Positions 33,736 to 42,491 of a stretch of 64,000 bases of DNA are shown here, piece after piece. The position numbers were made by a program, and so were the translations under genes. The notes beneath the pieces were generated by a model. The model was not told the origin of the DNA and searched no databases. It was given only the letters and a program-made list of their open reading frames with translations. The first letter of the stretch is position 1. Each line of letters opens with the position of its first letter. Source of the DNA: JAVKDP01 sp040222185 (GTDB lineage Bacteria > Bacteroidota > Rhodothermia > Balneolales > Balneolaceae); the NCBI GenBank assembly GCA_040222185.1, contig JAVKDP010000088.1:1-64000 (forward strand), written 5' to 3'.

Positions 33736-36356
33736 TATTCACCCATTAAACTATCCACCGGGTTGGCAGTGGCTGTTTTAATTGATTTATAACTTACTGT
33801 GAGCAAAGCAATTCCAAAAGCAATGGCTCCGGTAGTTATGAATATTGCTGGACCAACATTGATTTTATAAGCAAAGTTCTCCAGCCAGTTATTTGACAAA
33901 TACCACCCAATAGGTAGCGAAATCAGAAAGCTTATTCCGATTAATTTTAGAAAGTCTTTATTGAGTAGAGTGACGATTTGGAAAATATCAGCACCAAGTA
34001 CCTTTCGAATACCAATTTCTTTGGTTCTCTGCTCCATCATGAAAGCAGCCAGGCCAAATAAACCCATACAAGCTATGATTAAACCCAGGATGGTGAAATA
34101 ATTAAATATTCTACCCAGCGTAAGTTCATTCTGGTACAGGTTGTTAAACACATCATCCAGGAAGGCATATTGAAATGGGTAGTCGGGAGACAAAGCCGCC
34201 ACTTCCTGTTCTACAAAAGCGATAGTCTCTTGTAAATTGGCAGGGTTAACTTTCATTATTAAGTAGCTGTGACGAGTAGCAGGTTCCTGTCTCAAAAGTA
34301 AAGGACCAATAGTTGAGTGGTATGAGAGATAGTTAAAATCTTTTACCACGCCAATAATTTTGCCTTCCTGCCTCCATAGTGTAAAATCTTTACCAACGGC
34401 TTCTTCAGGAGTCCAGCCAATCCTGCTTGCCATAGTTTCATTTACAATCATCTTTAAGGTACTGTCAGAAAGGTCGTTCGTAAAAGTATTACCGGCTATA
34501 AGATCAATTCCCAGGAGTTCAAGATAGTTCACATTTACACCACCAGTATATGTGCGAAGCAGCTCGTCTTCTCCTTTTCCATCCCACCTGACACCACTGG
34601 TTTGGCTGCGTATATCAGAAGGGAGGTACCCGCCTGTTGAAACAGAAAGAATATTGGAGTTTGATGCAAGCCTTTGGGAAATCGCATCATAATTATTCAT
34701 AAACTCAGGATCATCGATCTTAACGGTAAAGATTTGATCCCGATCATAGCCCGAGTCACTGGACTTAATAAAGTTCAATTGTTGAAAGATTACAATGGAA
34801 CCAATGATCAGGATATTGGTAATTGCGAATTGTCCGACTACTAAAATATTTCTCAATCTTCTGTTTCCGGACCCGCCTTTCACCTGGTTTTTAAAAATAC
34901 CAATAGGTTTTAATGCTGACATGAAGAGTGCCGGATAACTTCCTGCTATTAATCCAACTAATAAACCCGTTCCAATCAGGACAACCCAAAAAACCGGGTT
35001 AAGAAATAATACAGGCTCAATGCTTCGGTCTACCAGGCCAGAGAAAGAAGGTAGGATCAGGAACATAATGATAAAGGCGAATATGATTCCGATAAAAGAG
35101 AAGATCACAGCTTCAGCCGAGAACTGCATCATGATGTTGGAGCGAAAAGCACCATTTACCTTTCGAACGCCAACCTCTTTAGCACGATTCATAGACCGGG
35201 CTGTAGCAAGGTTCATATAATTAACACAGGCAATAATTAGTATAACCAGCGCTATCGCGGAAAGCATATACACGTATTTAATATCTCCCAGCTTTCCCGG
35301 GTTAAAATTGATATTTGTCGATTTTAAATGAACATCAGCTATAGGAACCAGTTCAAAATTAGGAAGGTTCTCAGGATTGTTCTCGTAATATGAGTTTTTA
35401 AGTAGATTAGGGTCTATAACACTTGAAATCCTGGGAATTAAATCATCCGGGTTCACACCAGGGCTGATTTTGATATACGAGTACTCATTATTATTGAACC
35501 AATAGGTGCTCTCACGTTCATAATTATCAAGCGAGAAATTTGGTACGATATAGTCGAGTATGAGCTGCGAATTTGAAGGAATGTCTTTGATTACGCCTGA
35601 TACTGTTCTTGTGAGAGGCTCATCATCATCAGAATCAAAAAAGATATCCCGCCCCATTGGGTTTGCATTTCCAAAATACTTTGAGGCCAGGCTTTCAGTA
35701 ATAATAATGGACTCAGGGTTGGTGAAGGAAGAAGAAGGGCTGCCAGAAATCCACTCAACAGTGAAAATATCAAAGAAATTCTGGTCAGTATCGATGCCTG
35801 ATTCATAAAAAGAATAATCATCTACTTTAAGCAGTGCTTCATTTTCACTGAACGAAGACGAGGCTTCAACACCATCAAAATCATCAGCTAATGCAATAGT
35901 TAATGGCATAGGATTAACACCAAACCAGCTGGAACCCATATAATTTTCTTCAGGTGCTTCACGAACGATACGGTAAATGCGGTCAGAATCTTCATGGAAA
36001 GTATCATAGCTTAATTCATGAGTAATATAGATTCCGATCAGTAGAAAACTGGCAAGCCCGATTCCAAGGCCGAATATATTTATGAATGAATAACTCTTGT
36101 TTTTAAGGATACTGCGATAAGCAATTTTCAGGTAATTCTTAAACATTCCGGCACTCCAGTAGAGTTTATGTGTAAATTTTGATGGTGCATATTGGAGTAT
36201 TTGTCTCCAGTACCACCGATTAGCTTTAGATTTTCCATCCCTATCTGAGAGGTAAGCATATTGTTCTTCGAAATCTCCGAGCGTCGTTTTCCAGACATCG
36301 TCATAGAGTAGCTTACTCAGAAGCTTTTGTGCTATTTTAGGTGGTTTCTTCTTCAT
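33735..36356 (-). CDS. ABC transporter permease with prefix domain, copy 3 of 4
   Basis: 873 residues, same architecture as its neighbours: prefix domain (~1-75), MacB-like periplasmic domain 1, FtsX core with ARSMNRAKEVGVRKVNGAFR, periplasmic domain 2, and a C-terminal FtsX block with TKEIGIRKVLGADIFQIVTL. It is most like copy 2 (36356-38983). A 128-bp stretch (34765-34892) differs from the matching part of copy 2 at a single base while the flanks are clearly diverged, as expected from gene conversion. It is coupled to both neighbours by TAATG overlaps. No ATPase partner is encoded in the operon. Confidence 0.88.
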   Translation of the reverse strand: MKKKPPKIAQKLLSKLLYDDVWKTTLGDFEEQYAYLSDRDGKSKANRWYWRQILQYAPSKFTHKLYWSAGMFKNYLKIAYRSILKNKSYSFINIFGLGIGLASFLLIGIYITHELSYDTFHEDSDRIYRIVREAPEENYMGSSWFGVNPMPLTIALADDFDGVEASSSFSENEALLKVDDYSFYESGIDTDQNFFDIFTVEWISGSPSSSFTNPESIIITESLASKYFGNANPMGRDIFFDSDDDEPLTRTVSGVIKDIPSNSQLILDYIVPNFSLDNYERESTYWFNNNEYSYIKISPGVNPDDLIPRISSVIDPNLLKNSYYENNPENLPNFELVPIADVHLKSTNINFNPGKLGDIKYVYMLSAIALVILIIACVNYMNLATARSMNRAKEVGVRKVNGAFRSNIMMQFSAEAVIFSFIGIIFAFIIMFLILPSFSGLVDRSIEPVLFLNPVFWVVLIGTGLLVGLIAGSYPALFMSALKPIGIFKNQVKGGSGNRRLRNILVVGQFAITNILIIGSIVIFQQLNFIKSSDSGYDRDQIFTVKIDDPEFMNNYDAISQRLASNSNILSVSTGGYLPSDIRSQTSGVRWDGKGEDELLRTYTGGVNVNYLELLGIDLIAGNTFTNDLSDSTLKMIVNETMASRIGWTPEEAVGKDFTLWRQEGKIIGVVKDFNYLSYHSTIGPLLLRQEPATRHSYLIMKVNPANLQETIAFVEQEVAALSPDYPFQYAFLDDVFNNLYQNELTLGRIFNYFTILGLIIACMGLFGLAAFMMEQRTKEIGIRKVLGADIFQIVTLLNKDFLKLIGISFLISLPIGWYLSNNWLENFAYKINVGPAIFITTGAIAFGIALLTVSYKSIKTATANPVDSLMGE
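34765..34892. repeat. 128-bp tract nearly identical to 37389-37516
   Basis: Reading both segments base by base shows one difference (t/c) in 128 positions, while sequence on either side differs at many third positions. The segment encodes the stretch around the end of the FtsX core in permease copies 3 and 2. Confidence 0.8.
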
Positions 36357-38983
36357 TATTCTCCTTTCAAGCTATCTACGGGGTTTGCAGTCGCTGTGCT
36401 AACGGATTTATAACTTACAGTTAGAATTGCTATCCCAAATGCGATAATCGCTGTTGAAATAAAGATTACTGGACCAACGGTGATTTTATAAGCAAAGTTT
36501 TCAAGCCAGTTGTTTGCCAGATACCAACCTAAGGGGAGCGAAATCACAAAGCTTATCCCGATGAGCTTGAAGAAGTCTTTATTGAGCAAAGTGACAATTT
36601 GGAAAATATCGGCTCCCAGTACTTTTCGGATACCGATCTCTTTGGTGCGCTGTTCCATCATAAACGCCGCTAGACCGAATAAGCCCATACAAGCTATGAT
36701 CAAAGCAAGCACAGTGAAATAGTTAAAAATCTTTCCAAGCGACAGCTCATTTTGATATATGTTGTTAAATGCATCGTTTAAAAAAGCATATTCTATCGGA
36801 TAATTTGGAGAAAGCTTTTTGATTTCTGCATCAACAAAGGCAATGGTCTCTTGGATATTTTTTGGGTTAAGTTTCAGTAACAATACGCCTTGTCTCTCGA
36901 TATTTTCATACCGGAGTAATAATGGAGCCATCGAAAAGTGGTAGGAAAGAAAGTTGAAGTCTTCAATCACCCCAATAATTTTGGAGTCGCGTCTCCAAAA
37001 GATAAAATCTTTTCCAACGGCCTCTTCAGGAGTCCAACCAATACTTCTTGCCATGGTTTCATTTATTACCAGGTGGTTTGAGGAATCTGTATCCATTTCT
37101 TTATTGAACGTTCGGCCAGCCAGCACATCAATACCAAGCAGCTCTATATAGTCCACATTTATCATTGCGTTATAGGTTCTTAGTACTTCATCCTCTCCTT
37201 TGCCCTCCCAACTTACACCAGTTGTTAGATTTCTAATATCTGATGGAACCTCTCTGGCCGAACTTACCTCAAGAATATCCGATTGAGATTCGAATAATAA
37301 CTCAAGAGCCCCATAATGCTCCATTAATTCGGGGTCCTTTATAGTTACCGCTAAAACCTGATCCCGGTCATAGCCTGAATCGCTCGATTTAATAAAGTTC
37401 AATTGTTGAAAGATTACAATGGAACCAACGATCAGGATATTGGTAATTGCGAATTGTCCGACTACTAAAATATTTCTCAATCTTCTGTTTCCGGACCCGC
37501 CTTTCACCTGGTTTTTGAAGATTCCAATCGGTTTTAACGCCGACATAAAAAAGGCGGGATAACTTCCTGCGACTAAGCCAACGAACAATCCAGTTCCAAT
37601 TAATACGAGCCAAAAAGGTAGAGTAAGAAAAAGGTTTGTATCAAAACTGCGATCAACCAATTCTGAAAAAGCGGGCAGTATCAAAAATAAAGTTACGAAG
37701 GCGATTACGATTCCAATCATTGCGAATATGACTGCCTCAGCGGTGAACTGCATTATTATATTAGAACGAAAAGCCCCATTTACTTTGCGCACGCCTACTT
37801 CTTTGGCACGATTCATAGAGCGAGCCGTAGCTAAATTCATATAATTCACACAAGCAATAATAAGGATGACGAATGCAATTGCAGAAAGCATATAGATATA
37901 CTGAGCGTCACCTACCTTTCCCGGATTAAAATTGATTTCTGAAGATTTCAGGTGAACCTCTTTTGCGGGAATTAGCACAAAATTAGGCAGTTGTTCTGGA
38001 TTCTCCTGGTAGTAAGGTATACTCGATAATTTCGGATGCATTAACTCGATGAACCTAGGAATCAAGTCTTCCGGATTTGTGTCAGGGGATAGTTTTATAT
38101 ATGAATACGAATTACTATTAACCCAGGAAGTACTTTCATTTTCGTAATGCCCAATTGAGAAACTCGGGATAATGAAATTTAATTCTAGCTGAGTATTTGA
38201 AGGAAGATCGGAGATCAAACCTGTTACTATCCTCTCTTTTGGAGTATCGTTTTCAGAATGAAAAAAAATACTCTTACCCATGGGGTTTGTATCTCCAAAA
38301 TGCTTTTTTGCGAGAGATTGAGTTAAAATAATTGACTCGGGATTTTTAAAGGAAGCAGCAGGACTTCCTAGAATCCACTCTATGGTAAAAACATCAAAAA
38401 AATCCAGATCAGTATGTATCCCAGATTCATAAAATGAATTCTGATCTATTCTAAATAAAGCATTAGACTCTTGAAAAGCTGTTGAATGTTCAATGCCTGT
38501 AAAATCATCGGCTAATGCAATGGATAGTGCCATAGGGCTTACTCCATACAAACCTGTACCTAAATATTGTTCAGTGGGTAATTCACGAACAATTCGATAG
38601 ATCCGATCTGAGTCTTTATGAAAGGTATCATAGCTTAATTCATGAGCGATATAAATTCCGATTAATAGGAAACTGGCGAGACCTACAGCTAAGCCGGAAA
38701 TATTAATAAAGGAGTAGCTCTTATTTTTAAGGATACTGCGGTAAGCAATTTTCAGATAGTTCTTAAACATTCCGGCACTCCAGTAAAGTTTATGTGTAAA
38801 TTTTGATGGTGCGTATCGAAGTATTTGTTTCCAGTACCATCGGTTAGCTTTCGATTTGCCTTCCTTTTCCATCAGATAGCTATATCGTTCTTCGAAATCT
38901 CCGAGCGTCGTTTTCCAGACGTCGTCATAGAGTAGCCTACTCAGAAGCTTTTGTGCTATTTTGGGTGGCTTCGGATTACTCAC
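36356..38983 (-). CDS. ABC transporter permease with prefix domain, copy 2 of 4 (GTG start)
   Basis: 875 residues. The start is GTG at 38983, chosen because the paralogues all begin two to four residues before PPKIA and because it overlaps the preceding stop by 8 nt. Architecture as in copy 3, with FtsX blocks containing ARSMNRAKEVGVRKVNGAFR and TKEIGIRKVLGADIFQIVTL. Periplasmic domain 1 differs considerably from copy 3 (for example YLGTGLYGVSPMAL), which points to distinct ligands, while the transmembrane part is almost the same. The near-identical 128-bp tract is at 37389-37516. Confidence 0.88.
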   Translation of the reverse strand: MSNPKPPKIAQKLLSRLLYDDVWKTTLGDFEERYSYLMEKEGKSKANRWYWKQILRYAPSKFTHKLYWSAGMFKNYLKIAYRSILKNKSYSFINISGLAVGLASFLLIGIYIAHELSYDTFHKDSDRIYRIVRELPTEQYLGTGLYGVSPMALSIALADDFTGIEHSTAFQESNALFRIDQNSFYESGIHTDLDFFDVFTIEWILGSPAASFKNPESIILTQSLAKKHFGDTNPMGKSIFFHSENDTPKERIVTGLISDLPSNTQLELNFIIPSFSIGHYENESTSWVNSNSYSYIKLSPDTNPEDLIPRFIELMHPKLSSIPYYQENPEQLPNFVLIPAKEVHLKSSEINFNPGKVGDAQYIYMLSAIAFVILIIACVNYMNLATARSMNRAKEVGVRKVNGAFRSNIIMQFTAEAVIFAMIGIVIAFVTLFLILPAFSELVDRSFDTNLFLTLPFWLVLIGTGLFVGLVAGSYPAFFMSALKPIGIFKNQVKGGSGNRRLRNILVVGQFAITNILIVGSIVIFQQLNFIKSSDSGYDRDQVLAVTIKDPELMEHYGALELLFESQSDILEVSSAREVPSDIRNLTTGVSWEGKGEDEVLRTYNAMINVDYIELLGIDVLAGRTFNKEMDTDSSNHLVINETMARSIGWTPEEAVGKDFIFWRRDSKIIGVIEDFNFLSYHFSMAPLLLRYENIERQGVLLLKLNPKNIQETIAFVDAEIKKLSPNYPIEYAFLNDAFNNIYQNELSLGKIFNYFTVLALIIACMGLFGLAAFMMEQRTKEIGIRKVLGADIFQIVTLLNKDFFKLIGISFVISLPLGWYLANNWLENFAYKITVGPVIFISTAIIAFGIAILTVSYKSVSTATANPVDSLKGE
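37389..37516. repeat. Partner tract of 34765-34892
   Basis: Second copy of the near-identical segment, in the same position of permease copy 2 and the same orientation. Confidence 0.8.
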
Positions 38984-41615
38984 TTCTCAAACTGTTAACA
39001 GGATTAGTTGATGCCGTTTTGAAAGACTTATAGCTTACAGTTATGAGTGCCACAACAATGGCTGATAATCCGGCTGCTATGAATATAGAAGGGCCAAGAC
39101 TGATCTTATATGCGAAATCCTGAAGCCAGGTATTCATCGCATACCAACCAATTGGGACTGCGATAACAAAACTCAAACCGATAAGTTTCATAAAGTCTTT
39201 ATTTACGAGGGTGAGAATCTGAACCAGGTTTGCACCCAAAACTTTACGAATCCCTATTTCCTTCGCTCTTTGCTCCATCATAAACGAAGCCAGCCCGAAC
39301 AAGCCTATGGAGGCTATAAAAAGGGCAAGAATTGTAAAGGCATTGAACAGGGTTCCAAGATTAATATCTGTTCTGTAAATATTATCAAAGGCATCATCCA
39401 GAAAAGAATATTCAAAAGGGTAGTCTGGAGAGAATGCCGTAACCGTTTTCTCTACAAAAGCTATGGTTTCTGGTAAGTTCTCCGGCCGTACTTTTAGTAA
39501 GAGATAATTAAAACTAAGGTAGTCGTATTCTGCTGGATTAATTAATGATAGAATTAATGGTTTTCTTTCATCCCGAAAGGACAAAAAATTAAAGTCTTCT
39601 ATAACGCCTACCACAGGCCCTTCTTGTTGCCACATTTTCATGGTTGTACCAATTACTTCTTCCGGGGTAAATCCCATTCCTTTGACGGCAGACTTATTAA
39701 GAATAAACGCTTGTTCTGCATCCGTTGGAAAATCCTCCGAAAAATATCTTCCAGTTATCAAGTTTATGTCCAACATCTCCAGATAGTTATAGCCAATATC
39801 ATTTCTATAAAATTGCACTCTCTCTTCTCTCCCGCTCCAGTTAACACCAGATGTGCTACCTTGAATTTCTGTTGGGAGGGATTCGCCGGAAGAAACCATT
39901 ACGATATGTGGATTCGTTATTAGTCTCTGGGTAATAGTATCATAGTGTTTAGCAAAATTTTCATCCTTAATCCGAACAGTAAGTATTTGATCTCTGGTAT
40001 AGCCTACATCTGCAGACCGGATATAATCCATTTGTTGAAAAATGACGATAGAGCATATGATGAGAATGGTCGTAATCGCAAATTGCCCGGTTACAAGAGT
40101 ATTCCTCATGAGCGAATTTCCTTTTCCTCCCTTGGTGTGACTTTTAAAAATGCCCGCAGGTTTTAAAGACGACATATAGAATGCCGGGTAGCTTCCTGCA
40201 AGTATCCCAATAATAGAACTGATACCGAGTACAGAAATCCAGAACAGAGGCGACATAAATAACCCTGCTCCAATATTACGGTTAATCAGGCTACTAAACG
40301 GTTCCAGGAATAGCCATACTAATAGCACAGCGAAAGAAATACTGAAAAAAGAAAGCAGTACCGCTTCTGATATGAATTGCATGATCAGATTAGAACGAAG
40401 TGCACCAATCACCTTTCGAACACCAACTTCTTTAGCACGCATTACAGCTCGGGCCGTCGCCAGATTCATGTAATTCACACAGGCAATCAGAAGTATGATT
40501 AATCCAATTAAGGAGAATATATACACATATTTTATATCACCGGGTGTACCACCGCTATGTCTGAGATGGGATGATTTGAGATGAATATCATGAAGGGGCT
40601 GAAATGCTAATTTAGGAATCAAATGAGGCTGTTTTCCATAGTAATTCAGATCCATCATTTGAGCGTTGTAGTACTCGGTGATGTCAGCTAGTAAATCGAC
40701 ATTCAATGTGTTCTCTTTGTTAAGTTTTGCATAGGTGAAATATCCATTACTATCCCAGTGATCCAGATTCCCTTCATGCCAGCTGCTTGATTTTTCATTC
40801 GTTACAAAATGGAAGAAAAGATGCGATGTTTGGGGCAGATCTTCGATTACCCCGGTAATCATTTTCACTATTGGTTCAGTCTCATACTCAGGGATTATTT
40901 CAAGTGATTCACCAACAGGGTTTTTATTCCCGAACAGCTTTTCTGCTAGTGATTCAGTCAAAATAATAGAAGAAGGATCATCGAGTGCTGTTGCAGGATT
41001 GCCTTGCAGCCAGGTATAGCTGAATGTTTGAAAGAATTCACCCCCGGCATATAACCCCTTTTCAAAAAAAGAGGATTCATCCATTCTGATTAGTCCTTCA
41101 TACCTGGAAACGTAGGTGGTATGATCGAAATGGGAGAAGTTATCTTTTAATCCTGAGTGCAGTGGGATCGGAGTAACAGCGTGCCACGCAGAACCCTGAT
41201 GTTGTTCGGCGGGCCTTTCACGAACAACTCGATATATCTGTTCAGAATCTTCAAAATGCTTGTCATAGCTCAATTCATGTTGTACAAACAAACCAATAAG
41301 CAGGAAGCTTGCCAGCCCTATTGCTAAGCCTGAGGTATTTATGAATGAATAGCTTTTATTCTTTCGGAGGTTTCTAAGAGAAATTTTAAGGTAATTTTTA
41401 AACATTCCAGCCGTCCAATACAGTTTGTGTATAATTTTCGAGGGAGCGTATCGGAGTACCTGAGACCAGTACCAGCGATTTGCTTTTGATTTGCCTTCCT
41501 TTTCTAACAGGTAGGAATACTGTTCCTCGAAGTCACCGAGAGTGGTTTTCCAGACATCGTCATAGAGCAACTTGCTCAGGATGGTTTCTGCTATTTTTGG
41601 AGGGCGGTTGTTCAT
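38976..41615 (-). CDS. ABC transporter permease with prefix domain, copy 1 of 4
   Basis: 879 residues, first permease after the PadR gene (1-bp gap). Prefix domain PPKIAETILSKLLYDDVWKT at the N-terminus, TM1 near 90-110, FtsX core with ARAVMRAKEVGVRKVIGALR, C-terminal FtsX block with AKEIGIRKVLGANLVQIL. The periplasmic domains are the most unlike those of the other copies. In the family, PadR and prefix-domain permeases often sit together without an ATPase; whether they borrow one from elsewhere or work without it is not known to me. Confidence 0.88.
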   Translation of the reverse strand: MNNRPPKIAETILSKLLYDDVWKTTLGDFEEQYSYLLEKEGKSKANRWYWSQVLRYAPSKIIHKLYWTAGMFKNYLKISLRNLRKNKSYSFINTSGLAIGLASFLLIGLFVQHELSYDKHFEDSEQIYRVVRERPAEQHQGSAWHAVTPIPLHSGLKDNFSHFDHTTYVSRYEGLIRMDESSFFEKGLYAGGEFFQTFSYTWLQGNPATALDDPSSIILTESLAEKLFGNKNPVGESLEIIPEYETEPIVKMITGVIEDLPQTSHLFFHFVTNEKSSSWHEGNLDHWDSNGYFTYAKLNKENTLNVDLLADITEYYNAQMMDLNYYGKQPHLIPKLAFQPLHDIHLKSSHLRHSGGTPGDIKYVYIFSLIGLIILLIACVNYMNLATARAVMRAKEVGVRKVIGALRSNLIMQFISEAVLLSFFSISFAVLLVWLFLEPFSSLINRNIGAGLFMSPLFWISVLGISSIIGILAGSYPAFYMSSLKPAGIFKSHTKGGKGNSLMRNTLVTGQFAITTILIICSIVIFQQMDYIRSADVGYTRDQILTVRIKDENFAKHYDTITQRLITNPHIVMVSSGESLPTEIQGSTSGVNWSGREERVQFYRNDIGYNYLEMLDINLITGRYFSEDFPTDAEQAFILNKSAVKGMGFTPEEVIGTTMKMWQQEGPVVGVIEDFNFLSFRDERKPLILSLINPAEYDYLSFNYLLLKVRPENLPETIAFVEKTVTAFSPDYPFEYSFLDDAFDNIYRTDINLGTLFNAFTILALFIASIGLFGLASFMMEQRAKEIGIRKVLGANLVQILTLVNKDFMKLIGLSFVIAVPIGWYAMNTWLQDFAYKISLGPSIFIAAGLSAIVVALITVSYKSFKTASTNPVNSLRSE

Positions 41616-41616
41616 A

Positions 41617-41943
41617 TCAACTTAAACCGAACATAAGTTGAGGAATGCCTGCCCAGATGGTTTGCTGGACTTCGTAGATTTCTCTTAAGGCCTTTTTACC
41701 AGCAGGGGTTAGCTTATAGATTCTTTTATGCCGTCCACCTCGCTCCGGGGTTGATTCGGACAGCACAGACATAAGTTGGCCACGTTTTTCAAGGCGTTCT
41801 AGTGGCATGTAAATTCCACCAAGCGACCATTCTTTTCCAGTGATTTCATTCAGTTTTTCCTGGATTGGAATACTATAGGCATTATCCTGAAGCTTCCAGA
41901 CGGCGAGTAATATGTATTCTTCTGATCGGGTAAGTAGTTTCAT
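41617..41943 (-). CDS. PadR-family transcriptional regulator
   Basis: 108 residues, the short PadR type. The winged helix reads EEYILLAVWKLQDNAYSIPI, SLGGIYMPLERLEKRG and GGRHKRIYKLTPAGKKAL, with a C-terminal dimerisation helix to residue 108. It is the first gene of the permease operon. Two inverted copies of a 20-bp element (41952-41971 and 41995-42014) lie directly upstream, ideal for autoregulation; a third identical copy stands before the next gene unit. PadR proteins usually repress and respond to small ligands or to envelope stress in such settings. Confidence 0.92.
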   Translation of the reverse strand: MKLLTRSEEYILLAVWKLQDNAYSIPIQEKLNEITGKEWSLGGIYMPLERLEKRGQLMSVLSESTPERGGRHKRIYKLTPAGKKALREIYEVQQTIWAGIPQLMFGLS

Positions 41944-41951
41944 AATCGTTT

Positions 41952-41971
41952 CAATTCTAAAAAGTTGAAAC
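41952..41971 (-). promoter_or_regulatory. 20-bp element, copy A (minus strand)
   Basis: On the minus strand it reads GTTTCAACTTTTTAGAATTG, 19 of 20 positions equal to copies B and C. It starts 9 bp upstream of the PadR start codon, so a bound protein would block translation initiation or transcription. Confidence 0.6.
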
Positions 41972-41994
41972 TAATACTACTCAAAAATTCTTTT

Positions 41995-42014
41995 GTTTCA
42001 AATTTTTAGAATTG
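41995..42014 (+). promoter_or_regulatory. 20-bp element, copy B (plus strand)
   Basis: GTTTCAAATTTTTAGAATTG, inverted relative to copy A with a 23-bp gap. The element has partial internal symmetry (TTC...GAA). Read on the minus strand it also contains AAAATTTG, near the Bacteroidota -7 box TAnnTTTG, so a promoter role is an alternative. Confidence 0.6.
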
Positions 42015-42312
42015 GATTGAGAAAAGTTTTTCGGAAAGGCAGTAAGTCTACTTAAAGCTGTTATCTCCAGCTCACAGAGTTGCTCATAAGTAGTCGCACA
42101 TTTGAGATCCCTCAGGAGCACACCCTGGCCTTGAGTTAAACCCTGGGCTTTCGGGATGAAAAGGGTGGGTAGTTTAGAGTTGGAGTTATAAGAAATTTTT
42201 GGAGACACGATAGAAGAATAAATCTGTCACCTTGAGCTCCGGTGTTTATGGGTAAGGGATGAGTTTTTAGCGAAAGGTATCTAATAGGGAACTATTTATA
42301 AGCAGAATCTTA

Positions 42313-42339
42313 AGATCCTGAGTCGAGCTCAGGATGACT
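42313..42339. repeat. REP-like palindrome, copy 4
   Basis: ATCCTGAG (42315-42322) pairs with CTCAGGAT (42328-42335), loop TCGAG, followed by GACTT as in the other copies. Confidence 0.75.
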
Positions 42340-42400
42340 TGATAGCGCATACCGAATAGAATGATAGAAGTTGAACTCTCTAGAATCCATACATAAAATA

Positions 42401-42428
42401 AGTCATCCCGAATTTAGTTCGGGATCTT
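42401..42428. repeat. REP-like palindrome, copy 5
   Basis: ATCCCGAA (42405-42412) pairs with TTCGGGAT (42418-42425), loop of 5. It is almost the same as copy 2 (AGTCATCCCGAATTTA followed by TTCGGGATC) and sits 64 bp after the serine hydrolase stop. Confidence 0.75.
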
Positions 42429-42491
42429 ATGTGGAGCCTATAACTCTTAAATATCTCGCGCCAATCAACAAGAAATGCTCAAGAATTGTAG

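Larger units (their letters stand above)
41944..42491. other. 548-bp intergenic region upstream of PadR
   Basis: It holds the inverted 20-bp pair at 41952-42014 and two REP-like palindromes (42313-42339, 42401-42428). A 75-codon frame at 41981-42208 on the minus strand has a composition I do not trust as a gene. Confidence 0.6.

Noticed and set aside
41981..42208. 75-codon minus-strand ORF between PadR and the serine hydrolase
   Set aside because: It lies on top of the 20-bp element pair and has no recognisable protein character or start signal.
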